Origin: Gemmatimonadota bacterium | GTDB taxonomy: Bacteria > Gemmatimonadota > Gemmatimonadetes > Gemmatimonadales > GWC2-71-9 | Assembly (NCBI GenBank): GCA_016704275.1 | Contig: JADJAK010000006.1 | Location: 248,001 to 312,000 of the forward strand | DNA length: 64,000 bases | Direction of reading: 5' to 3' | Shown here: positions 34,544 through 43,996 of the stretch, piece by piece | Layout: every line of letters starts with the position of its first letter | Position numbering within the stretch: position 1 is the first letter of the stretch | The notes under the pieces: model-generated | Databases searched by the model: none | Seen by the model: the letters and a program-made list of their open reading frames with translations, nothing else | Told to the model about the DNA's origin: nothing | Translations under genes and position numbers: made by a program

Positions 34544-35721
34544 GCGGCCGCCTCGCGCAGGGCCGCCAGCGCCGCGCGTGCACTCGAGTCCCAGGTGAGC
34601 GAGAGCGCCCGCTCGCGCGCGCGGCGACCCATGGCCGTGCGCGCTGCTTCATCGGTCATCATCTGCTCGAGGGCGTGGGCCAACGCGCTCTCGTCACCCG
34701 GCGCCACGAAGATCCCGCCGCCCTCGAGCAATTGTGGCAGCGGGCTGGCGGTCGTCGCGATCACCGGCGTCCCCGTCGCCGCGCCCTCAACCGGCGGGAG
34801 GCCGAAGCCTTCGGACGCCGACGGCAGCACGACGGCGAGCGCGCCGGCCAGCAGGTCACGCACCGCGTCGTCCGGCAGGAAGCCGGTCCAATGCACGAGG
34901 GCCTCGGTGCCGCACGCCTCGACGGCCGCGACGATCGCGGCTTGATCACCATGGAAGGCATCCCCCGACCGCGCTCCGATCAGCAGCAGGTGCACCGGCT
35001 CGCCGTGCAGTCGCGCCGTCTTCGCGTGCGCCCGCACCAGGATGTCCACGTGCTTGTGGGGAGAGAAGCCCCCGACGTACGCGAACCAGCGCGCGCCAGC
35101 CGGCAGTCCCACCGACGCGGCCGCGCGATGGATCGCGTCCGTCGGAGGCGTGGTTCGGTAGAGCTCGGCCGGCGCCAAGGGGGCGACTCGGATCCGTTCC
35201 GCCCGCAACCGGTGCACCTCGGCGATCTCCCGCGCCGCGTAGTCCGAGATCGTCAGCACCAGGCGCGCTTGTCGAAGCGCGAGGCTCACCTTCGCACGCC
35301 AAAAGAGCCGAGCTCGTCGCGATGGCAGTGTCAGCTCGGGGAAGCGCTCGGCGATCGCGTCCATGACCGTCACGACGGCCGGCAACCGGAGCGGCAGCGG
35401 GAAGTAGGTGTATACCGTCGGCGAGAAGAAGACATCCGGACGGTGACGGCCGACCGCGCGAGTGAATCGCCACATGTCGGCGGGCGACCGTGCCGAGTCG
35501 GCACTCGCGGCGGTCGTCGGCGAGACATGCTGCGGGACCACGATCGTCCGGATATTTGGGGCATCGAGGGTGAACACCGCCTGGGCGCGTTCGTCGAGGA
35601 AACAGACGAATTCGTCCTCCGGGGCGATGCGGACCATCGCCGTCACCAATTCGCGCGTGAAACGACCGTAGCCCCGGGCGTTGGCCCAGCAGGTCGCGTC
35701 GATCCCGATGCGGAGGCTCAC
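34540..35721 (-). CDS. Family 4 glycosyltransferase (second GT4)
   Basis: 393 residues, read from GTG 35721 (LRIGIDATCW follows directly and is the usual N-terminus; there is no in-frame ATG nearby). Motifs: GIDATCWANARGYGRFTREL, DVFFSPTVYTYFPLPL, WFAYVGGFSPHKHVDILVRA and the donor-site ASEGFGLPPVEGAATGTPVI with E-x7-E. It is of the mannosyl/rhamnosyl transferase type. It is the first gene of the minus-strand set GT4-GT4-epimerase, divergent from FkbM with a 329-base gap. Confidence 0.9.
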   Translation of the reverse strand: MSLRIGIDATCWANARGYGRFTRELVTAMVRIAPEDEFVCFLDERAQAVFTLDAPNIRTIVVPQHVSPTTAASADSARSPADMWRFTRAVGRHRPDVFFSPTVYTYFPLPLRLPAVVTVMDAIAERFPELTLPSRRARLFWRAKVSLALRQARLVLTISDYAAREIAEVHRLRAERIRVAPLAPAELYRTTPPTDAIHRAAASVGLPAGARWFAYVGGFSPHKHVDILVRAHAKTARLHGEPVHLLLIGARSGDAFHGDQAAIVAAVEACGTEALVHWTGFLPDDAVRDLLAGALAVVLPSASEGFGLPPVEGAATGTPVIATTASPLPQLLEGGGIFVAPGDESALAHALEQMMTDEAARTAMGRRARERALSLTWDSSARAALAALREAAA

Positions 35722-36050
35722 GTGGCCACGCGGGGCACGCCGGCGCTCGCCGGTGGGCGTGACCTTTGGTGTGGCATCTGTGCAACAGTCATGGGGCTCC
35801 TGAGGGGGCGACGCAACAGGGTCATCAGGCGGGGCCGCCTGCCGGTGGTGCACAAGAGCATCTTCCATGCCTGCCCCGGCCGGGAATTGGCGTCCATGTT
35901 GCGCCGCGGAGGTGCCTCCCCGCACATTCCGCCTTCCCAAGGCGACATCGCCAACCTCGCAGGTCGGCCCCGGCGACGCCATTCCGGGGGTGCCCTCCTT
36001 CCCACTCCTCGTCGCGGGCCCCCCGCTGGAGCAGCTTGGTGACCCTGCTG
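35722..36050. other. Intergenic region between divergent GT4 and FkbM genes
   Basis: 329 bases with no convincing gene, repeat or promoter. It probably holds the divergent control elements of the two transcripts. Short open frames here lack ribosome sites and recognisable protein pattern. I see nothing specific in it. Confidence 0.6.
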
Positions 36051-36848
36051 ATGCAACGTCTCGAGCGTCTTCGGGAATTTGGCTTCCTCGCTCGGCATCA
36101 TGCCGATGGGGTGTCAGGGGTCGCGGCATTGCTGTCGTGTTACGCGAAGACCTTTGGTGACCCGATGAGCACCGAGGAGGTCGCCCTCCCGCTCCGCGCA
36201 GGGGGAGTTCGCCGAGAACTCGCCATCCGGGCGTGCGACATCTACACGGTCGCCGAAATCTTCCACGAACGCCAATACGAGCTGGCACGGCCGCTGGGCC
36301 CGGCCCCCGTGATCGTCGACGCGGGGGCGAACGTGGGCGTGGCCTCGTCCTGGTTTCTGATGGCCCACCCCGATGCGACCCTGCTTGCGATCGAGCCGGT
36401 CTCGAGCAACTTCCTTTGGTTGGCGAAGAACCTCGGGGCGAATCCACGGGCCACCGCCGTGCAGGCCGCCCTGGGCGCGGAGGAGGGCACCGTGATGATG
36501 GCGCTTTCCCGGCACGGCGCCGAACATGCGGTGGCAACGGCCCCCGGCGATGGCGGCAGCGAGCCGGTGCAGAGTCGGCGGCTCGACCGTTTGCTCGACG
36601 AGCACGGGATTGCCCAGGTGGACCTCCTCAAGCTCGATGTCGAGGGCAGTGAGCTCGCCGCGTTGGCGGGGCTCGGGGACCGACTGGGGCAGGTCCGCGC
36701 GATCGTCGCCGAGGTGCATGAACGGCAGATCGATGTCGACGCGTTCTATGCGCTGCTGGCGCGGCATCATTTTTCCGTGGTTCGCCGCAGGTACTACCGT
36801 GAGGGGCAGGAGAGTGGCGTACACACCGTCGAGGCCTGGCGAGACTGA
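36051..36848 (+). CDS. FkbM family methyltransferase
   Basis: 265 residues from ATG 36051 (a GTG at 36039 is possible). SAM motif VIVDAGANVGVASSWFL near residue 87, acidic strand LLAIEPVSSNFLWL and the FkbM signature LLKLDVEGSELAAL near 185, with a C-terminal EVHERQI segment. FkbM enzymes O-methylate sugars or polyketides and are common in surface-glycan loci. It is the last recognisable glycan gene in the locus. Confidence 0.9.
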   Translation: MQRLERLREFGFLARHHADGVSGVAALLSCYAKTFGDPMSTEEVALPLRAGGVRRELAIRACDIYTVAEIFHERQYELARPLGPAPVIVDAGANVGVASSWFLMAHPDATLLAIEPVSSNFLWLAKNLGANPRATAVQAALGAEEGTVMMALSRHGAEHAVATAPGDGGSEPVQSRRLDRLLDEHGIAQVDLLKLDVEGSELAALAGLGDRLGQVRAIVAEVHERQIDVDAFYALLARHHFSVVRRRYYREGQESGVHTVEAWRD

Positions 36849-36886
36849 CGCGCGCCCCCGGAATCACTTCAACGAGGACATCGCCA

Positions 36887-37522
36887 ATGATTGAACGCCG
36901 CCGAATGCTGGGAATGGCCGTCGCCGGAATCGCCGGGGTCAGCATCCCTGGGACGCTGCAGGCCGCAGGCGCCGAATCGATCGAGATTGGCGAGTGGCTC
37001 GAGAGCATCTCGAAGAAGAAGGTCCGTGCCTTCCTCGATATCCGCAGCTTCATGCCGGATGGCACGCCGTTCCGGAAGGCGTCCAATCTGCAGCGCGCGC
37101 TGATCGATGCGCACGGGGCGAAGCCTGAGGAGGTCGGCATTGCCTTCGGGGCCGGCTCCGCGTCGATCGCGCACGTGCTGGGTCCCAAGGTGTGGGCGGA
37201 GTATGGCGTGGGCCGCAAGGTCGCCGGCGCGGCCAAGACGCCCGAGGAGGCCGCGTCGCTGCGCACCGATCCCGCCAAGTGGTCGGCCATCGGAGGCGAA
37301 GGCGTCGCCGCGATGCGCGCCTCAGGCATCCGCGTCCTCGCCTGCCGCAACACCATGGGACACTGGGCCCAGGATTTCGCCAAGGAGACGGGCGAGAACG
37401 TCGAGGTCGTGAATGCCAAGCTCATCGCCGGGCTTCATCCGGGTGTTGAACCGGTGCCGGCGATGATCGCGGCCGCCGTGCTCGCCCAGGGCCGTCACCT
37501 CTCGTACGTCGCGATCGGATAA
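36887..37522 (+). CDS. Exported DsrE-like family protein
   Basis: 211 residues with a Tat-type N-terminus (RRRMLGMAVAGIAGVSIPG, twin Arg then a hydrophobic core). The C-terminal half has the DsrE/DsrF-like layout: ASGIRVLACRNTMG with a Cys at the strand end, and VKVVNAKLI-like strand followed by a helix, ending in SYVAIG. Such periplasmic DsrE-like proteins bind or carry sulfur species, and a Cys (here in ACRN) is the likely site. It lies near the TsdA-like cytochrome gene and two propeller genes, which hints at a thiosulfate or sulfur theme. That theme is inferred. Confidence 0.65.
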   Translation: MIERRRMLGMAVAGIAGVSIPGTLQAAGAESIEIGEWLESISKKKVRAFLDIRSFMPDGTPFRKASNLQRALIDAHGAKPEEVGIAFGAGSASIAHVLGPKVWAEYGVGRKVAGAAKTPEEAASLRTDPAKWSAIGGEGVAAMRASGIRVLACRNTMGHWAQDFAKETGENVEVVNAKLIAGLHPGVEPVPAMIAAAVLAQGRHLSYVAIG

Positions 37523-37624
37523 TGACACCGAGGGGGACATGGATCCGGCGGGGAGCAGCGGTGTGGCTCCTCGCCTTGCCGCGCGGTCGGCCGGCTTTCC
37601 CTGTGCTCGCCTCGGAGCGTGTCG

Positions 37625-39589
37625 ATGCCGTTTGAATCGCGCGCATCCGGCACCCCCGCCCTTCGGTTGCTCGACGCGGCTGTGCTGGGCGCGGCCATCC
37701 TCTCGGTGGCCTTCCTCATTTGGCGGACGCCAGCGCCCGATGGTCCCGATCTTATTCCGAGTACGTGGTTCGTGGATGCGGTATTCGCCGGCATTGGCAT
37801 GGCGCTCTTCTTTGTCTGTTGGCGATTGCGGCGCTCATCGAGTCTACCGGCGCGTCTGATTCCCGCCCTCCTCACGATGGTGCTCGCTGGCATGGCGATG
37901 GCGCGACTTCGTCTCCTGAACTACGAACGGGATGCCGCGTCGCCGCTCACGCTCGCGGGGGCCACCAGCGCCTCTGCCGGCGGAACACCATTGAGCCCTG
38001 GTGAGGCAGCCGAATGGGCAGTTCGCGTCGCGCTCCATGCCGCCCCTCATGAACGGATAACGGACGACACGATTGAGATCCCGGCCAACTGGCCTCTCCC
38101 GGCCACGGCAACGCTTGGAGTACGCGACCGTGCGGAACGAGGCCGCGAAATCTGGGCTCGAGTGGCTGGGGCTCAGGGCACGGTGACCTGTCACGTCAGC
38201 GTCGCGCCCGAGGGCGAGTTCACCGCGGACCTTCAGTTCACGCCGAGTTGCGACACCACCACGGCGCTTCCGGCAGGCGTGGTGCTTGGGCCCCCTGTCC
38301 GGGGTGCGGGCAGAACGTCCCTACCCTCGCCACCGTCCGGGGCCGCGCCCTGGGTTCAGCATCGCGGCAATGCGAGTCGAGCGGCTGCCGCGCCGGGAGG
38401 GCCTTCGACACCGACTGCTTGGCATGCCACGACCCATACACCGGTTCGAGCCGACGTCAGCGTCGTGGGTGAGTTGGTGCTGGTGGGAGGACACGGGAGT
38501 GGATTGCTGGTCGCGCTCGACCGCTCCAATGGTGTGCGTCGGTGGTCGGCACAGCTTCCGAACTGGATCCATCAGGCACCGGTCAGTGATGGGCAGGTTG
38601 TTGCCGTTGGGTTCGGCGACAACGACCGCTCCTTTGGCGGACATGCCCCATCCGGCGTGGCGGCCTACGATCTGGTCTCAGGACGCCGGCTCTGGACAGA
38701 ATTCGAGAACGGCTCGGTGATGACCTCCCCGGCGATCCACGATTCGATCGTCGCGTACGTCACCTCCAATGGCGTGCTTCGAGTTCGTCTCCTCGTGACG
38801 GGACAGCTGCTCGGAACGACGCAGCTCCCTGGCGGGGTCATCATGGGGCCCCCGGTACTGACTGGTGACACGCTCGTTGTCACGCTTGACCCCAACAATA
38901 CCTGCGGTGTGGACCTCTCACCGTTGCGAGTGCTCTGGTGTCTGAGACAAAACGGACTGCGGATGGTTGGCCATGCCAGCGCCGCGATCAAGGATGGGGT
39001 TATCGTGGCCAGTGGGGTGGCGACTGCGGGCACGCCAGGGCTCTCAAGCTATGTGGCGTTGCCGTTGCGTCTTCAGGCCGAGATGCTCAAGGCCCTGCTC
39101 TTCCCGGAGTACCTTGACTATCGGGTCGCCCATTTCCCTGGGCAGGTCTTCAGCGGAATCAACCTCGCGACTGGTAAAGTGCGCTGGACAAGCCCGTTCT
39201 TCGAGCGTCGTCGGTCGGTGGACGGCCACACGTCCGGCACGGCGGCCCTTCAGGGCGGGATCGGGGTGATCGTGCTGCCCGTGGCCGACACCGTCGTCGC
39301 CTTCGAGCCGACAACTGGCACCATCCGGTGGACCAGTGGTGCAAATCAGGCCCGGGGTGCCCCGCTGATCCTCGGGAACCAGGTGATCATCTCGGGGCGG
39401 AATGGCGTCATCGAGGTGCGACAGCTGGAGAGCGGGGTGTTGCAGTGTACCCTGCGCCGCGAAAGGGGCTATGATCGCGCGGGGCCGATCCTCACGGAAG
39501 GCATGCTGGTCTTCGCCAATCTCGACGGTGAAATCGAGGCGATCCCGACCGCCGACCTGCTCACCTGCCACGTCGGAGATGGTACATGA
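37625..39589 (+). CDS. Membrane-anchored PQQ-like beta-propeller protein (paralogue 1)
   Basis: About 654 residues from ATG 37625 (GTG 37619 is possible). Three N-terminal hydrophobic helices (VLGAAILSVAFLIW, VFAGIGMALFFVCW, LTMVLAGMAMARL) anchor it; the rest is periplasmic. From about residue 270 it has repeated propeller blades of the PQQ-like type: LLVALDRSNGVRRWSAQLPN, GVAAYDLVSGRRLWTEFE, GTIRWTSGANQARGAP. Two Cys in NNTCGVDLSPLRVLWC may bond. No PQQ-ligand set is visible, so it may be a structural or assembly propeller. The downstream paralogue overlaps (ATGA). Its wobble positions look less GC-rich than its partner's. Confidence 0.75.
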   Translation: MPFESRASGTPALRLLDAAVLGAAILSVAFLIWRTPAPDGPDLIPSTWFVDAVFAGIGMALFFVCWRLRRSSSLPARLIPALLTMVLAGMAMARLRLLNYERDAASPLTLAGATSASAGGTPLSPGEAAEWAVRVALHAAPHERITDDTIEIPANWPLPATATLGVRDRAERGREIWARVAGAQGTVTCHVSVAPEGEFTADLQFTPSCDTTTALPAGVVLGPPVRGAGRTSLPSPPSGAAPWVQHRGNASRAAAAPGGPSTPTAWHATTHTPVRADVSVVGELVLVGGHGSGLLVALDRSNGVRRWSAQLPNWIHQAPVSDGQVVAVGFGDNDRSFGGHAPSGVAAYDLVSGRRLWTEFENGSVMTSPAIHDSIVAYVTSNGVLRVRLLVTGQLLGTTQLPGGVIMGPPVLTGDTLVVTLDPNNTCGVDLSPLRVLWCLRQNGLRMVGHASAAIKDGVIVASGVATAGTPGLSSYVALPLRLQAEMLKALLFPEYLDYRVAHFPGQVFSGINLATGKVRWTSPFFERRRSVDGHTSGTAALQGGIGVIVLPVADTVVAFEPTTGTIRWTSGANQARGAPLILGNQVIISGRNGVIEVRQLESGVLQCTLRRERGYDRAGPILTEGMLVFANLDGEIEAIPTADLLTCHVGDGT

Positions 39590-41589
39590 GTTCCTCGAAT
39601 TGGCCCAAGCGCGCCGCCCACGCCCCGCGAGGCGTCGTGCGTTTCGTCGATGCGGCCGTGATCGCCGTGATCGTGCTGTCGGTGGCCTTCCTCGCCTGGC
39701 GCGTTCGGAACCACTTCAGTCCCGACTTGATCCCGACCCACCGACGCGCCGATGCGGTGTTCGGCGTCATTGGCGCGGCGTTCATCGCCCTGCTCGTGCC
39801 CTGGGGGCGCAACCCGCGGAAGTTCGCTCGCGGCGTGGCCTATCTCGGTGCCCTGCTGCTTGTCGGCATGGTGGTCTCCCGCCTCGCGCTGCTGCGCATG
39901 GAGCGGTCCTTCCCGCACCCACTCGCGGCGGCTGCCCATACGATGGGTGATGGATCGGGCGAGATGATCGAACCGGCACTCGACCACAAACCGACCGATG
40001 CGGCGGAGTGGGCGGTGCGGGTCGCCCTCCACGTCGGTATCGACTCCGCTGGCGCGCTGCTCCCGATTCCCGATGGGTGGGCGCTGCCTCCGGGCGTTTC
40101 CCTTGGCGTGGAGCCACGCGCGAAGGGCGGCTGGGAGATCTGGGCGCAGTACGCGGCGGCGTCGGCCATCGCCACGTGTCACGCACGGGTCGACGTCGAT
40201 GGCGACGACGTCACCGGGGCCGAGCTCACGCCGCGGTGTGCGAGCAATGCCACGCTCCCGACGGGCGTGGTGCTGGCGCCGCCGCCGCGCGGCGCGGCGG
40301 CCGATCCGATCGTCACGCCGGGCCCCGCCGGCGCATCGTGGCTGCAGCATCGCGGCAATGCGAGGCGGGAAGCCGTCCTGGCGTCGCAAGACAGCGCCGG
40401 CCCCGGATGGCGCGCGAGCACGCACACGGCGGTGCGGACGGGTGCCAGTGCGTCGGGTGATCTGGTGCTGATCGGTGGACATGGCACCGGGTTGTTGGCT
40501 GCCCTCGACCGCCGGACCGGCGCCCGGCGCTGGTCGGCCCGAGCGCCGAACTGGATTCACCAGGACCCGGTGAGTGACGGCCGGATTGTCGTGGTCGGCT
40601 TCGGCGATAGCGATCGCTCATTTCTGGCCCGCGCGCCATCGGGAGTCGCAGCCTTCGACCTCGTCACCGGCCGGCGCCTCTGGACCGAGTTCGAGGAGCG
40701 CTCGGTGATGACCTCTCCGACGATTCTCGATTCCGTGGTCGTCTATGTCTCTGCTGATGGGACGCTGCGCAAGCGGCTGCTGGCCACGGGGAAGCTCCTC
40801 GGCACCATGACGCTCCCCGGGGCGGTCATCATGGGCCCGCCGGTGCGCACCGGGGACACCCTCGTCGTCACGCTCGAGCACTACCACACCTGCGCGGTGG
40901 CGGTGTCGACCCTGCAGACGCTCTGGTGTCGCGAGCTGCGTGACCTGCGCATGCTCGGTCATGGGAGCGCCGCCATCGATGACGGCGTGGTGGTCGTCAG
41001 CGGCGTGGCGACGGCGCTGACGCCTGGCCTGGGCGAATTCCTGCGGCTGCCGGTCGGGTTGCAGGCCAATCTGCTGGGCAAGCTCCTGTTCCCGAGTTAC
41101 CGCGATGAGGGCGCCGGCGCCGGACAGATTCTCTTTGCCCTCGACCTCGCGACCGGAGCGGTCATGTGGCGGAGCTCCTTGTTTCCCGAGCGCCGCACGG
41201 TGGAGGGCCACAGTGCCGGCACCGCCGCAATCCAGGACGGACTCGGCGTCGTCATCCTGCCGATCGCCGACACCGTCCTCGCCTTTGCCCCGAAGACCGG
41301 GGCAATTGTCTGGGGCGGGCAGGCGCACGCATCCCGTGGCCCGCCACTCATCCTCGGCGATCAGGTCATCATTGCGGGGCGTGATGGGGTCATCGAGCTG
41401 CGGCAACTCAAGGATGGGGTGCTGCGCTGCACCCTCCGCCGGGACGTGGGATCCGATCGCGCGGGACCGATTGCCGTCGGGGGATTGGTGATCTTCGCGA
41501 ATCTCGACGGCGAGGTCGAAGCGATTCCGGCATCGGCGCTGCTTGGGTGCACGGCGACTGGCGCGAGCCGACCGGCACCCACACCGTAG
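39586..41589 (+). CDS. Membrane-anchored PQQ-like beta-propeller protein (paralogue 2)
   Basis: 667 residues, in tandem with the preceding gene and clearly homologous along its whole length, including the three N-terminal helices (AVIAVIVLSVAFLAWRV) and the signature blades WIHQDPVSDGRIVVVGFG and WTEFEERSVMTSPTILDS. It shares the Cys-containing blade (TCAVAVSTLQTLWCRE). ATG 39586 overlaps the stop of paralogue 1. Duplication followed by divergence is evident. Function is unknown; the converging cytochrome-like gene suggests a periplasmic redox setting. Confidence 0.75.
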   Translation: MSSSNWPKRAAHAPRGVVRFVDAAVIAVIVLSVAFLAWRVRNHFSPDLIPTHRRADAVFGVIGAAFIALLVPWGRNPRKFARGVAYLGALLLVGMVVSRLALLRMERSFPHPLAAAAHTMGDGSGEMIEPALDHKPTDAAEWAVRVALHVGIDSAGALLPIPDGWALPPGVSLGVEPRAKGGWEIWAQYAAASAIATCHARVDVDGDDVTGAELTPRCASNATLPTGVVLAPPPRGAAADPIVTPGPAGASWLQHRGNARREAVLASQDSAGPGWRASTHTAVRTGASASGDLVLIGGHGTGLLAALDRRTGARRWSARAPNWIHQDPVSDGRIVVVGFGDSDRSFLARAPSGVAAFDLVTGRRLWTEFEERSVMTSPTILDSVVVYVSADGTLRKRLLATGKLLGTMTLPGAVIMGPPVRTGDTLVVTLEHYHTCAVAVSTLQTLWCRELRDLRMLGHGSAAIDDGVVVVSGVATALTPGLGEFLRLPVGLQANLLGKLLFPSYRDEGAGAGQILFALDLATGAVMWRSSLFPERRTVEGHSAGTAAIQDGLGVVILPIADTVLAFAPKTGAIVWGGQAHASRGPPLILGDQVIIAGRDGVIELRQLKDGVLRCTLRRDVGSDRAGPIAVGGLVIFANLDGEVEAIPASALLGCTATGASRPAPTP

Positions 41590-41591
41590 CG

Positions 41592-42515
41592 CTACCGCGG
41601 TCGAACGGACGGCGGCGGCGGCACCATGGCACGTTCGGGCGTGGCGCGCGGCAACAGCGGTGGTGACATCGACGCCGTTCGGCCGGCCGTCGCATACGGC
41701 ACATCATCCGGCGCGCCACCCGACGGCCAGTCGGCGTCCTTCCCCGGCATGTCCGGCCTCGGCTGCGCGTCGATGTAGGCGGCCACGTCCCACGCCTGCT
41801 GATCGGTCAGCGTGCCTGGTGCGCCGAAGGGCATGTTGTGCCGGATGAACGACGCAGCGCGCTCGACGCGTGCCATCGAGGCACCGATGCTGTAGGACCT
41901 CGGACCCCAGAGTGCCGGCGCGCGCGGCATCGCACCACCGATCCCGGCCCCGTCGGCGCCGTGACACGATGCGCACACGGTGGTGTACACGGTCTTCCCG
42001 GCGGTCGGGTCGGGCTGCAGGACCGGAATGCCCGCGATCGCAGGGGCGGGCGCCGGTGCGCCGCTCGGCGCGCCATGCGAGAGGAATGCGAGGTACGCGA
42101 TGATGTCCTGCATCTCGCGGCTGTCGGACGGAAGTCGGTTGCCGCTGAGGCTGCGGGTGAAGCAGTAATTGACGCGATCCTCGAGCGAGACGACCGCGCC
42201 GGCCCGGGAGAGGTAGGCCGGGAAGCGACCATGCACGCCGATGAGCGGGGCCGCGTTGGCTCGACGACCGCCGTCGAGGTGACAGCTGGTGCAATTGAGT
42301 GAGCTGGTGGCGTAGGACGGCAGCGAGTCGCGGGTGTCGATCAGCAGGGCGCGACCGCGACGGATGGACATGCCGAGGGGGCCCTCGGGGATCGCGGAGT
42401 CCGACGGTGGAGCCCAGGCGGCCGTCGCGACCGCGACCGGCTCTGGCGCCCGCTGCCCGCATGCCACCAGGCCGAAGGCGGCCCCCACGATCGCACTCAT
42501 GCGCCAACGCGTCAT
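41592..42515 (-). CDS. Dihaem cytochrome c, thiosulfate dehydrogenase (TsdA)-like
   Basis: 307 residues from ATG 42515, with GGAGGG five bases upstream; an in-frame GTG lies at 42521. Lipoprotein-like signal ending VACGQ. Two haem-binding CxxCH motifs: LNCTSCHLDGG near residue 75 and VCASCHGADG near 180. A Cys in NYCFTRSLSGNRLP lies where TsdA uses Cys as an axial ligand of haem 1, and NMPFG supplies a Met for haem 2. This is the TsdA layout (thiosulfate to tetrathionate), although specificity cannot be proven. A Pro-rich tail (VPPPPSVRP) is extra. Confidence 0.75.
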   Translation of the reverse strand: MTRWRMSAIVGAAFGLVACGQRAPEPVAVATAAWAPPSDSAIPEGPLGMSIRRGRALLIDTRDSLPSYATSSLNCTSCHLDGGRRANAAPLIGVHGRFPAYLSRAGAVVSLEDRVNYCFTRSLSGNRLPSDSREMQDIIAYLAFLSHGAPSGAPAPAPAIAGIPVLQPDPTAGKTVYTTVCASCHGADGAGIGGAMPRAPALWGPRSYSIGASMARVERAASFIRHNMPFGAPGTLTDQQAWDVAAYIDAQPRPDMPGKDADWPSGGAPDDVPYATAGRTASMSPPLLPRATPERAMVPPPPSVRPR

Positions 42516-42674
42516 CGTCACCCTCCGTCACGGACCGGCACATGCCGGTGAATGGGAACAGTCGCCGGCAGGCACACCCACCGGTCCGATCCACCGATGC
42601 AGGAATTGCGCCGATCCTGAGGCCCGATCCTCAGAATCGACGGGCGCCTCCCGGTCGGTACCCCACTGGTGCCC

Positions 42675-43079
42675 TCATCCTTCCTTGTTCTTGTCGTCCC
42701 AGGCCATCGGCTCCCAGAGCTCGACCTTGTTGCCGTCAGGGTCCATGATCCACGCGAACTTGCCGTTCTCATGGGACTCGGGGCCCTTGAGGACATCGAC
42801 GCCACCGGCTTTGAGCTGCGCCAGCATCTCGTCCATGTTGTCGATGCGATAGTTGATCATGAAGGCCGACGTGCTGGGGCTGAACCACTTCGTCTCCTTG
42901 GCCGCCGCGTTCCAGACCGTCAGTCCGCCATCACTCGCCTTGTCGTCCGGCCAACTGAGGATGGCGCCCCCCCAATCTTCCAGCGAGAGGCCGAGGTGCT
43001 GCTTGTACCACGCGCCGAGCGCGGCGTGGTCGCCGGTGCTCTTGAAGAAGACGCCGCCAATGCCGGTGATCCGTGCCAT
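42675..43079 (-). CDS. VOC family protein
   Basis: 134 residues, a normal two-module VOC (glyoxalase-like) fold: ITGIGGVFFKSTGDHAALG, AWYKQHLGLSLEDWGGAI, then FMINYRIDNMDEMLAQLKA and the terminal DPDGNKVELWEP, where the Glu is a usual metal ligand. The family includes glyoxalase, dioxygenase and drug-binding proteins; function unassigned. A long terminal Lys-rich tail (DDKNKEG) follows. It stands alone. Confidence 0.88.
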   Translation of the reverse strand: MARITGIGGVFFKSTGDHAALGAWYKQHLGLSLEDWGGAILSWPDDKASDGGLTVWNAAAKETKWFSPSTSAFMINYRIDNMDEMLAQLKAGGVDVLKGPESHENGKFAWIMDPDGNKVELWEPMAWDDKNKEG

Positions 43080-43233
43080 CGTTCCCCCTGATTGTGTCGA
43101 GGCCGCCTGCGCGTGGTGACGCGGCCAGAGAACATACCTCAGATCCTTCGTCAGGAGCCACCACTGGCCAGCACCGCGGGTTCACGGTACACTCGTCGGA
43201 ACCCGCCACTCCAACTTCAATCCCGACCCGCCC

Positions 43234-43989
43234 ATGCTGATCGCGCTCCTGCTGCCCGTCCTCCTGCAAACCAAGGTTGCCGCCTCGAAGCCCGCGTGGA
43301 CCGGAGACTTCACCCTCACCGTGCGGGGTGGTGGCACGATCGAGGAACGCCTCCCCGCGGGTGGGAAGATGCAGGTCACCTGGAAGGTCGACCGGGTTGC
43401 CCGCGGACGGATCGTTCTCGACCGCATGTTCAAGGGTGGCGGGATTGCCGGAACTCCGAATACGCGCGACACCCTGCGCTACGAGACGTGGATCGCCGAC
43501 AGTCGGCAACCGATCGAGATGGTGGTGAACGACAGCGCGACCTATTTCGGTCCGATCGCGTCGCCCCGGAACATCACGCTCGATGTCGCGCGGTACCATT
43601 GCCCGGCTCGGGACGAGCCGGACCCCAAGGCGCAGGTGCGCTCGTCCATCCTGCAGTTCGATGTCGATCAGGGGAGCTACGCCTTCGAATCGCCACGCAT
43701 CTTCAGCCGGTGCGACGTGAGCTACCTGCGCACGCCGAAGCAGGGCCCGCCGGAGTGGATGGCCAAGGCGCCGTTCGACCTGGAATCACGCCCGGTCGAC
43801 CTCGAATTCGAGATGATCCACAAGATGAACCCGCTCGACGAGTGGCGCGTGATGAAGGGGACTTTCACGAAGGGCGCGACCGCGGTCGTCCTGACTCGCA
43901 GCTTCACCTTCGAGTGGATGCATCCGATCGCGGGGCGGAAGGCGCCGGTGACCGCGGAATGGCAACTGGTGCTGCGCCGCACCCCCTGA
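43234..43989 (+). CDS. Exported conserved hypothetical protein
   Basis: 251 residues with a short hydrophobic leader (LIALLLPVLLQTKVAAS) and then a mostly beta-strand body (FTLTVRGGGTIEERLP, VTWKVDRVARGRIVLDRM) with Cys in YHCPARDE and SRCDVSYLR that could pair. C-terminal strands EWQLVLRR end it. It resembles lipid- or hydrophobe-binding barrel proteins, but I do not recognise a family. It lies alone between the VOC and DUF1801-like genes. Confidence 0.6.
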   Translation: MLIALLLPVLLQTKVAASKPAWTGDFTLTVRGGGTIEERLPAGGKMQVTWKVDRVARGRIVLDRMFKGGGIAGTPNTRDTLRYETWIADSRQPIEMVVNDSATYFGPIASPRNITLDVARYHCPARDEPDPKAQVRSSILQFDVDQGSYAFESPRIFSRCDVSYLRTPKQGPPEWMAKAPFDLESRPVDLEFEMIHKMNPLDEWRVMKGTFTKGATAVVLTRSFTFEWMHPIAGRKAPVTAEWQLVLRRTP

Positions 43990-43996
43990 GGCGCCG

